Origin: Myxococcota bacterium
GTDB lineage: Bacteria > Myxococcota > JAJVIH01
Length of the DNA: 64,000 nucleotides
Reading direction: 5' to 3'
NCBI GenBank assembly: GCA_022072125.1
Contig: JAJVIH010000013.1
Span: 54,033 to 118,032, forward strand
Both the position numbers and the translations under genes were made by a program. The notes below the pieces were generated by a model. The model was not told the DNA's origin. It did not search any database and saw nothing but the letters and a program-made list of their open reading frames with translations. Positions 1 through 8,144 of this stretch are shown piece by piece; positions within the stretch are counted from its first letter, which is position 1; every line of letters begins with the position of its first letter.

Positions 1-940
1 GCAATTCCTGGCGCAGGCGTTTTTCCACCTCTGGATGCTTCGACAGCAGGTAAAAAGTCCAACCCAGGTTGGTGGCGGTGGTCTCGTGCCCGGCGAGGAA
101 GATGGTGAGCACCTCGTCGCGGAGTTGGCGGTCGTTCATGCCTTCTCCGGTCTCTTCGTCGCGGGTCTCCATCAGCATGGTGAGGAGATCATTGGGCTTG
201 TTGGCCATGCCCCGGCGCTCGCGGATGACCCGGTCCACCACCGAGTTGATTTCATTCACATGTTTGAGCAGGCGGAAATTGCGGGGCGTCGGCAGTTCCA
301 GCGGCAGCAACAGAATCTGGACAATGCGGTCGTTGGCCTCTTCCAGCAGCACGTTGAGCGCCTCGCCGACTGAATCGGAATCCTTGCTGACGTCGGTGGA
401 GAGCAGGGTTTCTCCCACGATGCGCAGCGCCAGGCGCATCATCTCGGAGGCGATGTCCAGCGTGGGGTCATGGGAGACGCGGCGCGACCAGTTTTCAGAC
501 AGCTCAAGGGCGGCGCGCACCATGACCTCGCCGAAGGAGTCAATGCGTTTTTTGTGGAAGGCCGGCTGGGCGATCTTCCGCTGTTTCCGCCAGAACGCGC
601 CTTCCGAGGTCAGCAGGCCATTGCCCAGGATCAGGCGGATGACTTCAAACCCCCGTGTCTGCTTGGTGTAGTTCTTGTTGTTCTCCTGCATCACATGCTG
701 GGCGTAGGCGGGGTCCAGCATCAAATGGGCGATGGTATGGCCAAAGCGAAGGCGCACGATTCCGCGATCGCCATGGGTGACAACCATCCGGGCGAGAAAA
801 TTCAATGGATCGGTTCGCATGGGCGGCAGATGGCCCAGAACCGCGGCGTCGGGCGGGGGCATGGGCGCCAGCCGGCGGCCATGCAGGGGAACGGCTCCGC
901 GGACCAGTCCGGCGATGGTGCGGGGAAAATCGGTGGCCAT
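1..940 (-). CDS. Cytochrome P450, C-terminus cut by window edge
   Basis: Haem-thiolate monooxygenase, first 313 codons only; the frame runs off the left edge. The I-helix oxygen-activation motif AGHETT is read at about residues 283-288 (plus-strand 77-94). Upstream, the sequence is typical of bacterial/CYP4-like P450s, with a proline-rich start, an RFGHTIAHLML-type stretch and FWRKQRKIAQPAFH in helix C. The ExxR motif and the haem-ligand Cys would lie outside the window, so integrity cannot be judged. The ATG at 940 is firm because an in-frame TGA lies one codon upstream. There is no strong Shine-Dalgarno. The substrate is unknown; the gene is separated by about 210 bp from the M23 gene on the same strand. 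Confidence 0.92.
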   Translation of the reverse strand, partial: MATDFPRTIAGLVRGAVPLHGRRLAPMPPPDAAVLGHLPPMRTDPLNFLARMVVTHGDRGIVRLRFGHTIAHLMLDPAYAQHVMQENNKNYTKQTRGFEVIRLILGNGLLTSEGAFWRKQRKIAQPAFHKKRIDSFGEVMVRAALELSENWSRRVSHDPTLDIASEMMRLALRIVGETLLSTDVSKDSDSVGEALNVLLEEANDRIVQILLLPLELPTPRNFRLLKHVNEINSVVDRVIRERRGMANKPNDLLTMLMETRDEETGEGMNDRQLRDEVLTIFLAGHETTATNLGWTFYLLSKHPEVEKRLRQEL

Positions 941-1154
941 GGTTCAGACCGCTTTCTGGTGACGCCGCCTTGCGGGCGGGGTGCATCTGCTTCAGGGGGC
1001 GGGGATTCAGTCCTTCACGTCACGGACAAAGCTAACGGAATCCGGTTTCCGGGGCAAAGCAGAGGCGTTCATGCTGGCCGCCCGGGCGAAATTCACCTGC
1101 CCGCACGGGCGGGAAAACGAAAGGACCAAGCCAGACAATCAGGCGCGGGCCCGG

Positions 1155-2108
1155 TTATTCATCCGCATCCAGAATATACATCTGCGGATTCACCGGAACG
1201 CCGTTGACCTCCACTTCATAGTGGAGATGGGGGCCGGTCGAACGCCCCGTATTGCCCAGATCGCCGATATGGTCGCCGCGTTTCACCTTGTCTCCCACAT
1301 TGACGCGGATCATGGACAGGTGGGCGTACCGGGTCATGACGCCGAATCCATGATCAATGGCGATCATCTTGCCGTAGCCGGAATTGTAATCGGAATACAT
1401 CACCACGCCGTCGGCGGATGAATAGACCGGCGTGCCAATGGCGCCCGCGACATCCAGGCCGGAATGCATGGTCACCTGCCCGGTGTAGGGATCGACACGG
1501 CGGCCAAATCCGCTGGTGATCCATCCCCTGGCGGGCAGGATGGAAGGGGTCGAGGCCAGCAGCGTCTGCTGGGTGCCCAGGTAGGCTTCCAGCATGCGCA
1601 GGCGGTTTTCGATGGTCAGGGCGTTTTTGCCCAAGGTCTTGATGGCGTCTTCCTGCTTGTCGAGCAATTCTTCCGGACGCTTGTTCTGAATGGTGGGGTT
1701 GATCTCATCCCCGTTGTTCGGAAGCTGCTTGCCGGCGGCGTCGCCGACGGGACCCATGGCGATCCGGCGTTCGGGATCATTCAGGCTGGTCATCGCCCGC
1801 AGCTTGGAATCGAAGCGCTGGATGCGGTCGAGGGTGCCATTCAGGTCCGCGAGTTGGTTTTCAAAGGAATGAATGCGCCCGGTCAGTTCAAAATTGCGTT
1901 CCCGGAGGACGGTGTTTTCCCGCAGTTTGTCGCGCATCTGGAAGTAATGAGCCCCCATCACCGTGGTGGAGGCCATGACCGCCAGGCCCAGGATCAATAT
2001 GGTCAGCATCATGCCGCGCGTGATGGTGAATTTGCGCACCTTCGGGGAACTGCCCTGGGGCACAATCATCACGGTGAACCGTGAGTGGGTCGCCTTGTTT
2101 CCCACCAT
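1155..2108 (-). CDS. M23 (LytM-type) metallopeptidase, membrane-anchored
   Basis: Predicted cell-wall endopeptidase or LytM regulator, 317 aa. It has a short cytoplasmic N-terminus, one transmembrane segment at about residues 33-55, a coiled-coil-rich stretch at about 60-110, and a C-terminal M23 domain. Both zinc motifs look intact: HSGLD (H and D ligands) and HLHYE (HxH), so it is probably catalytic. I chose ATG 2108 because GGAGAG lies about 5 nt upstream. The frame stays open to 2177, but that extension looks non-coding. It is divergent from the Sel1 lipoprotein gene. Peptidoglycan substrate bond and partner are unknown. Confidence 0.9.
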   Translation of the reverse strand: MVGNKATHSRFTVMIVPQGSSPKVRKFTITRGMMLTILILGLAVMASTTVMGAHYFQMRDKLRENTVLRERNFELTGRIHSFENQLADLNGTLDRIQRFDSKLRAMTSLNDPERRIAMGPVGDAAGKQLPNNGDEINPTIQNKRPEELLDKQEDAIKTLGKNALTIENRLRMLEAYLGTQQTLLASTPSILPARGWITSGFGRRVDPYTGQVTMHSGLDVAGAIGTPVYSSADGVVMYSDYNSGYGKMIAIDHGFGVMTRYAHLSMIRVNVGDKVKRGDHIGDLGNTGRSTGPHLHYEVEVNGVPVNPQMYILDADE

Positions 2109-2536
2109 TATCTCTCCGCTTTCCACCTGCCCGGCGGACCAAGGGCCCCGCTGGTTTCCAGCGTGGGGAAAATTCAAACAAGCCTAAAGTCCAGCCCGCT
2201 GCCGGATTGTGTTTCAGGACGCTACACCTGTACCTATAACAAGGCCACGTTAACGTGGGGGGCTTTGGGCCGTCAAGTGTCCCCGTTGTGTCTGTCAAAT
2301 TTTTTCATCATTACAGGTGTCAACCGGTACGAGGCCCCGGCGGCGGATGAACCGGGCGCCGCCCGCGAATGGGGGAGAGGGTCATTCATGACTGGCGTGG
2401 AGGATGGAGTTTGCAATCGAGTTGATGATCCCGCGGGGCGGGGGGAAACCGCCATATGAATGGAGTCCCCGCTTGCCGCGTGTGGCGGCGGGGTGTATCC
2501 ATCCTGCCGATGTTTTCCCCATTCAAGGTATTATTG
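2109..2536. other. Intergenic region between divergent M23 and Sel1 genes
   Basis: About 430 bp with no credible gene on either strand. It is less GC-rich around 2200-2330 and must contain promoters for both divergent genes. The only structured element I see is the 14-bp palindrome at 2245-2258. TTGAC-like hexamers occur on the minus strand near 2272-2277 and 2295-2301, but no convincing -10 follows them. Confidence 0.5.
2245..2258. promoter_or_regulatory. Perfect 14-bp palindrome, possible operator
   Basis: CCACGTTAACGTGG is identical to its reverse complement. It lies between two divergent genes, about 137 nt upstream of the M23 start and 280 nt upstream of the Sel1 start. Function is inferred from symmetry and position only. 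Confidence 0.35.
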
Positions 2537-3745
2537 ATGTTTCAGGCGCGCGCCGCCATGCGCCAACCCGCGAATCCCGGGCCGCCCGCGCTCATGTCCC
2601 GCCATCCCTGGATGGCGGGCGTGCTGGCGTTGATGGTTTTCGCCTGTTCGGCGTCCAGGCCGCAAGGCGGGCGGCCGGAAGACAAAAAAGACCTGGCGGA
2701 GACGCGGGGCGCCGGCCTTTCCACCGTGGTGGACCCGCAGGTATCGAAGGATTCGCCGCCGATCTCGCCGCCGGTGATTCCGGGCCGCGAAAGCCTGACC
2801 GCCGCCAGGCCCATGCTGCCGCAATTTGATCTGAAGTTCCGCAACGAGCCCACGCCGCAGGCGCCATTGCCCGCCAGCGAGTTATCTCCTTCTCTGCTGG
2901 ATCAAAGCCTGGCCTCCTGCGAGAAGCGGGTTGGCGCGGCCTGCACCCTGGCCGGCGTTCTTTACCACCATGGACCCGCACCGGCGAAGCCGGATCGCCG
3001 CCAGGCGCGCCGCTACTTTTCCCGCGGCTGTGAACTCAAGGACACCCTGGGATGTCTGGATCTGGGCCGCTATCAACTCTTCGGCTGGGGCGGGGAAATC
3101 CGCGATCCAGCCGCCGCGCTGGCCCTGTTCCAGAAATCCTGCGCGGCTGGAAACGCCGACGCCTGCGCCGAGGTGGGGTTGATGCATGAACATGGCTGGG
3201 GCGGACTGAATCTGGATGAAAAACAGGCGGCGGACCTATACCAGAAATCCTGCGAGGCCGGTTCGCTGCTGGGCTGCGCCCGCCATGGCGCCATGCTGGC
3301 GATGGGACGCGGCGGCCTGCCCCGGCAGGTGGAGCGCGGCGTCGAATTGTTCCGCCGCGCCTGCAACGGCGGCGAGCCGCTGGGCTGCGCCAACCTGGGC
3401 GTGGCCTGCGCGCGCGGAGCCTGCGGAGAGGGCGAGGATGAATCCGCCGCCCGCGGACTCTATGAGCGATCCTGCAAACAGGGCGAGCCGCTGGGCTGCG
3501 CCAACCTTGCTGGTCTCTATTGGGAGGGTCATGGAGGACTGGAGAAAAACCCGGACAAGGCGGTGGAACTGCTGGAGAACGCCTGCGACCAGGGGTTGCT
3601 GCCCGCCTGCGCCAGCCTGGGAACGATTCTGCGCGAGGGGTTGGGAGGCATCGCCGCCAATCCCGGGCGCGCCGCCGCGCTGTTCCGCGACGCCTGCAAC
3701 CTGGGCTATGCCCCGGCGTGCCAACTGCTGAAAGCCGCACCCTGA
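2537..3745 (+). CDS. Cysteine-rich Sel1-repeat lipoprotein (HcpA-like)
   Basis: Predicted lipoprotein of about 402 aa made mostly of Sel1-like repeats. The signal region ends in a VFAC lipobox, followed by a disordered Pro-rich stretch. Then come seven or so 36-residue helical repeats in which a Cys precedes and follows each helix hairpin (for example KSCAAGNADACAEVG and RACNGGEPLGCANLG). This paired spacing is the hallmark of disulfide-linked Sel1 proteins such as Helicobacter HcpA, and implies folding in an oxidising compartment. Start 2537 has AAGG about 8 nt upstream. Starts at 2594 (closer to the signal core) and 2456 are possible. Partner or ligand unknown. Confidence 0.85.
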   Translation: MFQARAAMRQPANPGPPALMSRHPWMAGVLALMVFACSASRPQGGRPEDKKDLAETRGAGLSTVVDPQVSKDSPPISPPVIPGRESLTAARPMLPQFDLKFRNEPTPQAPLPASELSPSLLDQSLASCEKRVGAACTLAGVLYHHGPAPAKPDRRQARRYFSRGCELKDTLGCLDLGRYQLFGWGGEIRDPAAALALFQKSCAAGNADACAEVGLMHEHGWGGLNLDEKQAADLYQKSCEAGSLLGCARHGAMLAMGRGGLPRQVERGVELFRRACNGGEPLGCANLGVACARGACGEGEDESAARGLYERSCKQGEPLGCANLAGLYWEGHGGLEKNPDKAVELLENACDQGLLPACASLGTILREGLGGIAANPGRAAALFRDACNLGYAPACQLLKAAP

Positions 3746-3791
3746 AAGCGCGCCGGTCCGCCGCGCGTCAATAGAGCGGAATCTGCGCTGT

Positions 3792-3808
3792 CTGATCGCC
3801 CCGATCAG
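3792..3808. terminator. Hairpin between convergent genes
   Basis: CTGATCG-CCC-CGATCAG forms a 7-bp stem with a 3-nt loop. It lies between the convergent Sel1 gene and the small lipoprotein gene and overlaps the latter's stop codon. No T-run follows on either strand, so terminator function is weakly supported. Confidence 0.25.
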
Positions 3809-4284
3809 TCCACCGGGATGGCGGTGGATTCTCCAGGCATGGGTTTGCGGGGAGCCTGCACCTGGCCCAGGTTCCGGATATCCTCCGCCAGCTTGCCATC
3901 CCATTCCACCAGGCGGATTTCCTTCTCTTTCTTCTCCCACACCTGTTCGTAAATCGCGGTGTTGAGCTTGATGCTGGGCAACAGGTACCAGGCGCATTCC
4001 ACCCGCACCACGATTTTTCCATCCTCGCGTTCGCGCACTTCCTTGATCTCGTAACGGTCCACCGAAAGCGCCCGCTCGTCGCGCTCCAGCTTGTCGCCCA
4101 GTTCCTTGCGCAGATCATCGGCCATCATCATGCGGGCCGCCGCGAAGGACTTCCAGCGCAGGGCGTAATGAAACTGTTCCGCCGCCTGGCCAATGTCGCG
4201 TTTCGTGGAAGGAATGGCGTTGGCGCAGCCCATCGCCAGCGACAGCAGCAGTGCGGGAAGCAGCGTACGGATTCGCATGGTCAT
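3805..4284 (-). CDS. Small hypothetical lipoprotein
   Basis: About 159 aa. An N-terminal hydrophobic stretch ends in a LAMGC lipobox, followed by an alpha/beta segment with a helical N-terminal part (AEQFHYALRWKSFAAARMM) and later beta-like strands rich in charged residues. The outline resembles small NTF2-like lipoproteins, but I do not recognise the family. ATG 4284 overlaps the NAD kinase stop as ATGA, suggesting translational coupling. ATG 4278, with GGGGA upstream, is an equally good start. It is the last gene of the ABC-HlyD-TolC-nadK run. Confidence 0.75.
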   Translation of the reverse strand: MTMRIRTLLPALLLSLAMGCANAIPSTKRDIGQAAEQFHYALRWKSFAAARMMMADDLRKELGDKLERDERALSVDRYEIKEVREREDGKIVVRVECAWYLLPSIKLNTAIYEQVWEKKEKEIRLVEWDGKLAEDIRNLGQVQAPRKPMPGESTAIPVD

Positions 4285-5153
4285 CCCCATTTCAGTTTGG
4301 TCCGCAACATGCCGAAGTAATCGCGCCGGGGCGACTTGATCATGGTCAGGTGGTGCGGCGCGATTTCAACCTCCACGCGGTCTTCAAACCGCATGGTCTC
4401 GGCGTGCTGCCCGTCGAAGTTGAGCAGTACGTCCGTGTTGCGGGAGTTGAGGATCACGGTGACATGGCTGTCGTCCGCCACCACGATGGGACGGTTGGTG
4501 AGGGTGTGCGGACAAATCGGCGTCACCGTCATGGCGCGGTGGGTGGGGTAGACAATCGGCCCGCCCGCGCTGAGCGAATAGCCGGTGGAGCCGGTGGGTG
4601 TGGCGACAATCAGCCCGTCGGCCCGGTAGCGGGTGACGAAGGCGCCGTTGATCCGCAGTTCCATGTCCACCAGCCGGGCCTGCCGTCCCTTGGCGACATA
4701 GGCGTCGTTGATGACGTAAGTTTCCTTCACACACTGGCCTTCGCGCCACAGGCTGACGCGCAGCTTGACCCGCCGCTCGCTTTCGAACCCGCCGCGCACC
4801 ACCATGTCAAGGGCGTTGTCTATGTCCCCGCTGCTCCATTCGGTGATGAATCCCAGGGTGCCCAGATTGAACGCCAGCACGGGAATATCCCGCGCCCCGA
4901 GCAGTGAGACCGAATGGATGAGCGTGCCGTCGCCGCCCAGCACGATCATGACATCGGCGGTTTGCGCCACCTCGGCGTTGGGAAGCAGTTCCCAGCCCCA
5001 GTAACGGGATGTGTGCTCGTCGGCGAGGACGCGCCAGCCGCGGGCCGTGAGGGAGCGATGAATATGCGCCGCCCGATCAATGGCCCGTGGTTCGGAAGGC
5101 TTGGTGAAAACGCCGGCGCATGGCATGGCGGATCTGTCTAGCACGGCGTTCAT
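4281..5153 (-). CDS. nadK: NAD kinase
   Basis: ATP (or polyphosphate)-dependent phosphorylation of NAD to NADP in the cytosol. The GGDGT motif and the NLGTLGFITEW and TPTGSTGYSLSAGGP stretches are diagnostic. Length is about 290 aa from ATG 5153. Alternatives are ATG 5126, which fits the usual N-terminus just before the first beta strand (GVFTKP), and TTG 5198, which would overlap tolC-like. No start has a strong ribosome site. It sits 19 nt behind the TolC-like gene and may be co-transcribed with the exporter genes. Confidence 0.93.
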   Translation of the reverse strand: MNAVLDRSAMPCAGVFTKPSEPRAIDRAAHIHRSLTARGWRVLADEHTSRYWGWELLPNAEVAQTADVMIVLGGDGTLIHSVSLLGARDIPVLAFNLGTLGFITEWSSGDIDNALDMVVRGGFESERRVKLRVSLWREGQCVKETYVINDAYVAKGRQARLVDMELRINGAFVTRYRADGLIVATPTGSTGYSLSAGGPIVYPTHRAMTVTPICPHTLTNRPIVVADDSHVTVILNSRNTDVLLNFDGQHAETMRFEDRVEVEIAPHHLTMIKSPRRDYFGMLRTKLKWG

Positions 5154-5172
5154 GGCGCGGCAAAACGCCGGG

Positions 5173-6726
5173 TCATCGCACGGGGGGAGGGCGTCCAATC
5201 AGCATGCGCCCGGTCGCCGCCTGCCAGAAGGTTTGCGCCCGGTAGAAATCCAGTTCCGCGTCCACCACCTGTTCGGATGCGGCGGCGGCCTGCTCCTCGC
5301 GGATATTGACGATGAGCAAATGGCTGTTGCCGAGATTGAAACTGGTGCGTTCCGCCTCTTCAAGCTGATGGGCGACCACCCGGGTTTCGCGGGCGACATT
5401 CACGCGCGCCTTCGCCATCGTGAGGGCCGACCAGGCGTCGCGCACCTCGGCGGCGACGCCGTCGCGGGCGAAACGCAGTTCCTGCTCCAACTTGGACAGC
5501 TTGGCCTCGGCCACTTCGATTTTGCCCCGGGCCTTGCGGAAGGGAATGGGCGCTTCCACCATCAGACCGACATTGAACTCCGCGGGGTCGCGGGTGGGAG
5601 AACCGGGACCCATATCCTTGGACGCTTCGCCATACACATCAATCGAAGGCGCGAACTGGTTATCGGCGAATTTCAACTCCACGGCCATGCGGTCGCGCTC
5701 CAGTTCAATGCGGCGAATCTCCGGCCGCGCCTTGAGCGCCTCTGGAATGACCAACTTTTCGACATCCTCCGCGGGCAACCGGGGTTCCGGAAAATCCGGG
5801 GGCAGAATGGTCAGCGACGGCGTGACCGGCTCTCCCTTTCCGTCGCGCCAGTACAGGGAGAGCGCGATGGCGGCCTTTTGAAATTTTCGCCCGGATGCGA
5901 TGAGTTTCTCCCGCCGCGACAGGATGGCGCGCTGGTTGTCGGTATGCTCGATCTCCGCCAGATCGCCCTGCTTGACCCGTTCCAGAATGCCGGCGTCCCG
6001 TTCCTCCGCGATGCGCAGCAATTCCCGGGCGATCAGAAGTTTCTGGGCCGCCGCCACGAATTCCCAGTATTTTTCTCCCGCCAGCCGCAACACCGCCAGG
6101 CGCTTTTCATCAATTTCATACCGGGCCATTTCGACGCCCATTTCCGCCTGGCGCAGATCGGCGCGTTCGCGATCAATGGGGCCGTTGCGCCATAGCGGGG
6201 TCATGAATCCGCCGCGCACCTCGCCGAAATCATTGGTCTCGTATTCCAGCTTGTAGGAAGGAAACTTTCCCAGCCCGCTGCGCCATCCGGCGAAGAAGCG
6301 CGTGCCCCACAGCGTGGTGGGCTGCTCCACGCTCAGGTCCATGGTTCCGTATTTGTAGAATCCGAAGGGATTGTAATCCCATTTGCCCTTGGCCTTGAGA
6401 TCAAATCCGCCTTCCGCGGCCAGTTGTTCTCCCTCGCGGATGGCCTGTTGTTGCAACGCCCCGATGATCGGCGGGTAATGCCGATCCGCCGAATCCAGGA
6501 TTTTCTCGAAGGTGACAACGCCATCTCCGTTCCCCGGCGAGGAGATCACCAGGGGTGTCGCCGCAATCCCCCCGGATTGGGCGCGCGCGGTCTCCGGCGC
6601 CGCGCAGGCGACAAGCAGCATCAAACCAGCGAGGCCGGGACCCGCCAAAGGAAGCACGCCCCGTCCGGCCCCTGTCCAGGCCGCCCGGCGTTGCATCAAT
6701 AAGGTGGAGAAAATGGATGCGCCCAT
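5173..6726 (-). CDS. TolC-family outer membrane efflux protein
   Basis: Predicted outer-membrane channel of a tripartite exporter, 517 aa. A signal peptide (hydrophobic core about residues 27-42, VACAAPETARAQ) is followed by two helical OEP-like repeats. These show the usual heptad-rich helices (RQAEMGVEMARYEIDEKRLAVLRL; AKLSKLEQELRFARDGVAAEV). There is no obvious lipobox-anchored Cys start. It begins 21 nt after the HlyD gene, so the ABC protein, adaptor and channel form one operon. Cargo unknown. Confidence 0.87.
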   Translation of the reverse strand: MGASIFSTLLMQRRAAWTGAGRGVLPLAGPGLAGLMLLVACAAPETARAQSGGIAATPLVISSPGNGDGVVTFEKILDSADRHYPPIIGALQQQAIREGEQLAAEGGFDLKAKGKWDYNPFGFYKYGTMDLSVEQPTTLWGTRFFAGWRSGLGKFPSYKLEYETNDFGEVRGGFMTPLWRNGPIDRERADLRQAEMGVEMARYEIDEKRLAVLRLAGEKYWEFVAAAQKLLIARELLRIAEERDAGILERVKQGDLAEIEHTDNQRAILSRREKLIASGRKFQKAAIALSLYWRDGKGEPVTPSLTILPPDFPEPRLPAEDVEKLVIPEALKARPEIRRIELERDRMAVELKFADNQFAPSIDVYGEASKDMGPGSPTRDPAEFNVGLMVEAPIPFRKARGKIEVAEAKLSKLEQELRFARDGVAAEVRDAWSALTMAKARVNVARETRVVAHQLEEAERTSFNLGNSHLLIVNIREEQAAAASEQVVDAELDFYRAQTFWQAATGRMLIGRPPPVR

Positions 6727-6747
6727 TTCACCACCCCCGCCCAGGAA

Positions 6748-8142
6748 TCATTTGCCGCCTTCCCTGGGCTGGAAGGGGTCGTCTTTTTTGCCGCCGCCTG
6801 GCTTCCCTGGTTTGTCTTCCTTGCCCGGCTCTTCCTGGGCGATCACGGGTGGGAACCCGTTGAACTGGCGCCAGAATTCATAACCCAGGGTGACTTCGTT
6901 GAGGAAGAACCATCCCCTGGCCCGCACGCCCTGGCGCAGATAGTTGCCGGAGGGCCAAGCGTCCCGATCATCGCGGCTGGCGTCGGGAACCACCACCACG
7001 CGGAACTGCCCCCTGCCGTTGTCGTGGGAGTCCACGAAATCCACCTTTCCTCCGAAGGTGCCGACCGCCACCGAAGGCCATCCGGTGAACTGGATGGCGG
7101 GCCACCCCTCGAACTGGATGCGTACGTGGCGCCCCTTGGAGAGCAGCGGCGCGTCATTGCCATCCACCCACAACTCAACGGCGCGGGATTCGGTGTCCGG
7201 CACCAGGATGGCCAGATCATCGCCCGGCTTGAGCAACGAACCGCCTTCAAACGCGATGATGCGGAAGATGACGCCGTCGCGTGGGGCGGTCACTTCCTGC
7301 GTGGACTGGCGGGCGAGCCGGATATCCATGCGCGCCAGTTCTCCCAGAATGGAAGCCTCGTCGGCGCGGGCCTTTTCTAGTTCGGCGCGGGCGTACTCGA
7401 TTTTGGCCATGGCGTCGCCGGCGAATTTGGTCTGGTCGGCTTCCAGGGCCATCTGCTCGGCTTTGGCCGCGTTGACCTGGGCGCGTGCGCGATCCGCCTC
7501 GGTGCGCGTGCGCGCGTATTCGAGTTCGGCCAGTTCCACATTGCGGGCGGAGGTCAGGCCCTTTTCCATCAGGGCTTTCTGGCGCTCCAGGTTGAGTTTG
7601 GCGGTGGTGAAGGCGGCTTCGGCGGCGGTCAGGGCCTGCTGGGCGGCGGCGTACCGGTCGCGGGCCATGCTGACGCGGGCGGCGGCGGCGGTCAGTCCGA
7701 AGGTGCGCGACTGTTCATAGCTGGCGACCTGCGAGCTCATCGAGCGCATGCGTTCCTGGGCCGCCTTCAAACGTGTTTCCAGGGTGGCGCGCTCGCGCTG
7801 GAGGCGATTCATGATCTCGGGGTCGTTGTCGGTGATGTCCACAATCTTGTCTCCCGCCTTGACCCGGCTGCCTTCCTGCACCAGCCAGCGGGTGACCCGG
7901 CCCTCGATGGGGGCCTGGATGACCTGTTGCCGCTCCACCTGGGCATAGGCGATCACGCGCCCCGAACCGCTGACGGTCTGCTGCCACGGGGCGAAGATCA
8001 ACGCCAGCACGAACAGCAGGATAAACCCGGCGAAAAATCCGGCGAGAACCCGTGCGCTGCGCGGGGACTGCACCATCCCCAGGGCGCTTATCCGCGGATT
8101 GCCGCTGAGCCAGATATTGGCGTCCTGATGAGAAGCGCTCAT
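6748..8142 (-). CDS. HlyD-family periplasmic adaptor protein
   Basis: Membrane-fusion protein of the exporter, 464 aa. It has a short cytoplasmic N-terminus, one transmembrane segment at about 33-53, a lipoyl/barrel-sandwich half (GRVTRWLVQEGSRVKAGDKIV), a long alpha-helical hairpin at about 115-270, the second lipoyl half (TAPRDGVIFRI) and a beta-barrel. The C-terminal tail is charged and proline-rich. ATG 8142 is clear: an AAGGAGG ribosome site sits 8 nt upstream, overlapping the end of the ABC gene, whose stop is only 2 nt away. The frame is open up to 8304, but that stretch is inside the ABC gene. Confidence 0.92.
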   Translation of the reverse strand: MSASHQDANIWLSGNPRISALGMVQSPRSARVLAGFFAGFILLFVLALIFAPWQQTVSGSGRVIAYAQVERQQVIQAPIEGRVTRWLVQEGSRVKAGDKIVDITDNDPEIMNRLQRERATLETRLKAAQERMRSMSSQVASYEQSRTFGLTAAAARVSMARDRYAAAQQALTAAEAAFTTAKLNLERQKALMEKGLTSARNVELAELEYARTRTEADRARAQVNAAKAEQMALEADQTKFAGDAMAKIEYARAELEKARADEASILGELARMDIRLARQSTQEVTAPRDGVIFRIIAFEGGSLLKPGDDLAILVPDTESRAVELWVDGNDAPLLSKGRHVRIQFEGWPAIQFTGWPSVAVGTFGGKVDFVDSHDNGRGQFRVVVVPDASRDDRDAWPSGNYLRQGVRARGWFFLNEVTLGYEFWRQFNGFPPVIAQEEPGKEDKPGKPGGGKKDDPFQPREGGK

Positions 8143-8144
8143 GC

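Noticed and set aside
5420..6256. Long open frames on the plus strand opposite the TolC-like gene
   Set aside because: Low-complexity, Arg/Ser-rich translations with no domain; they mirror a well-supported minus-strand gene in high-GC DNA.
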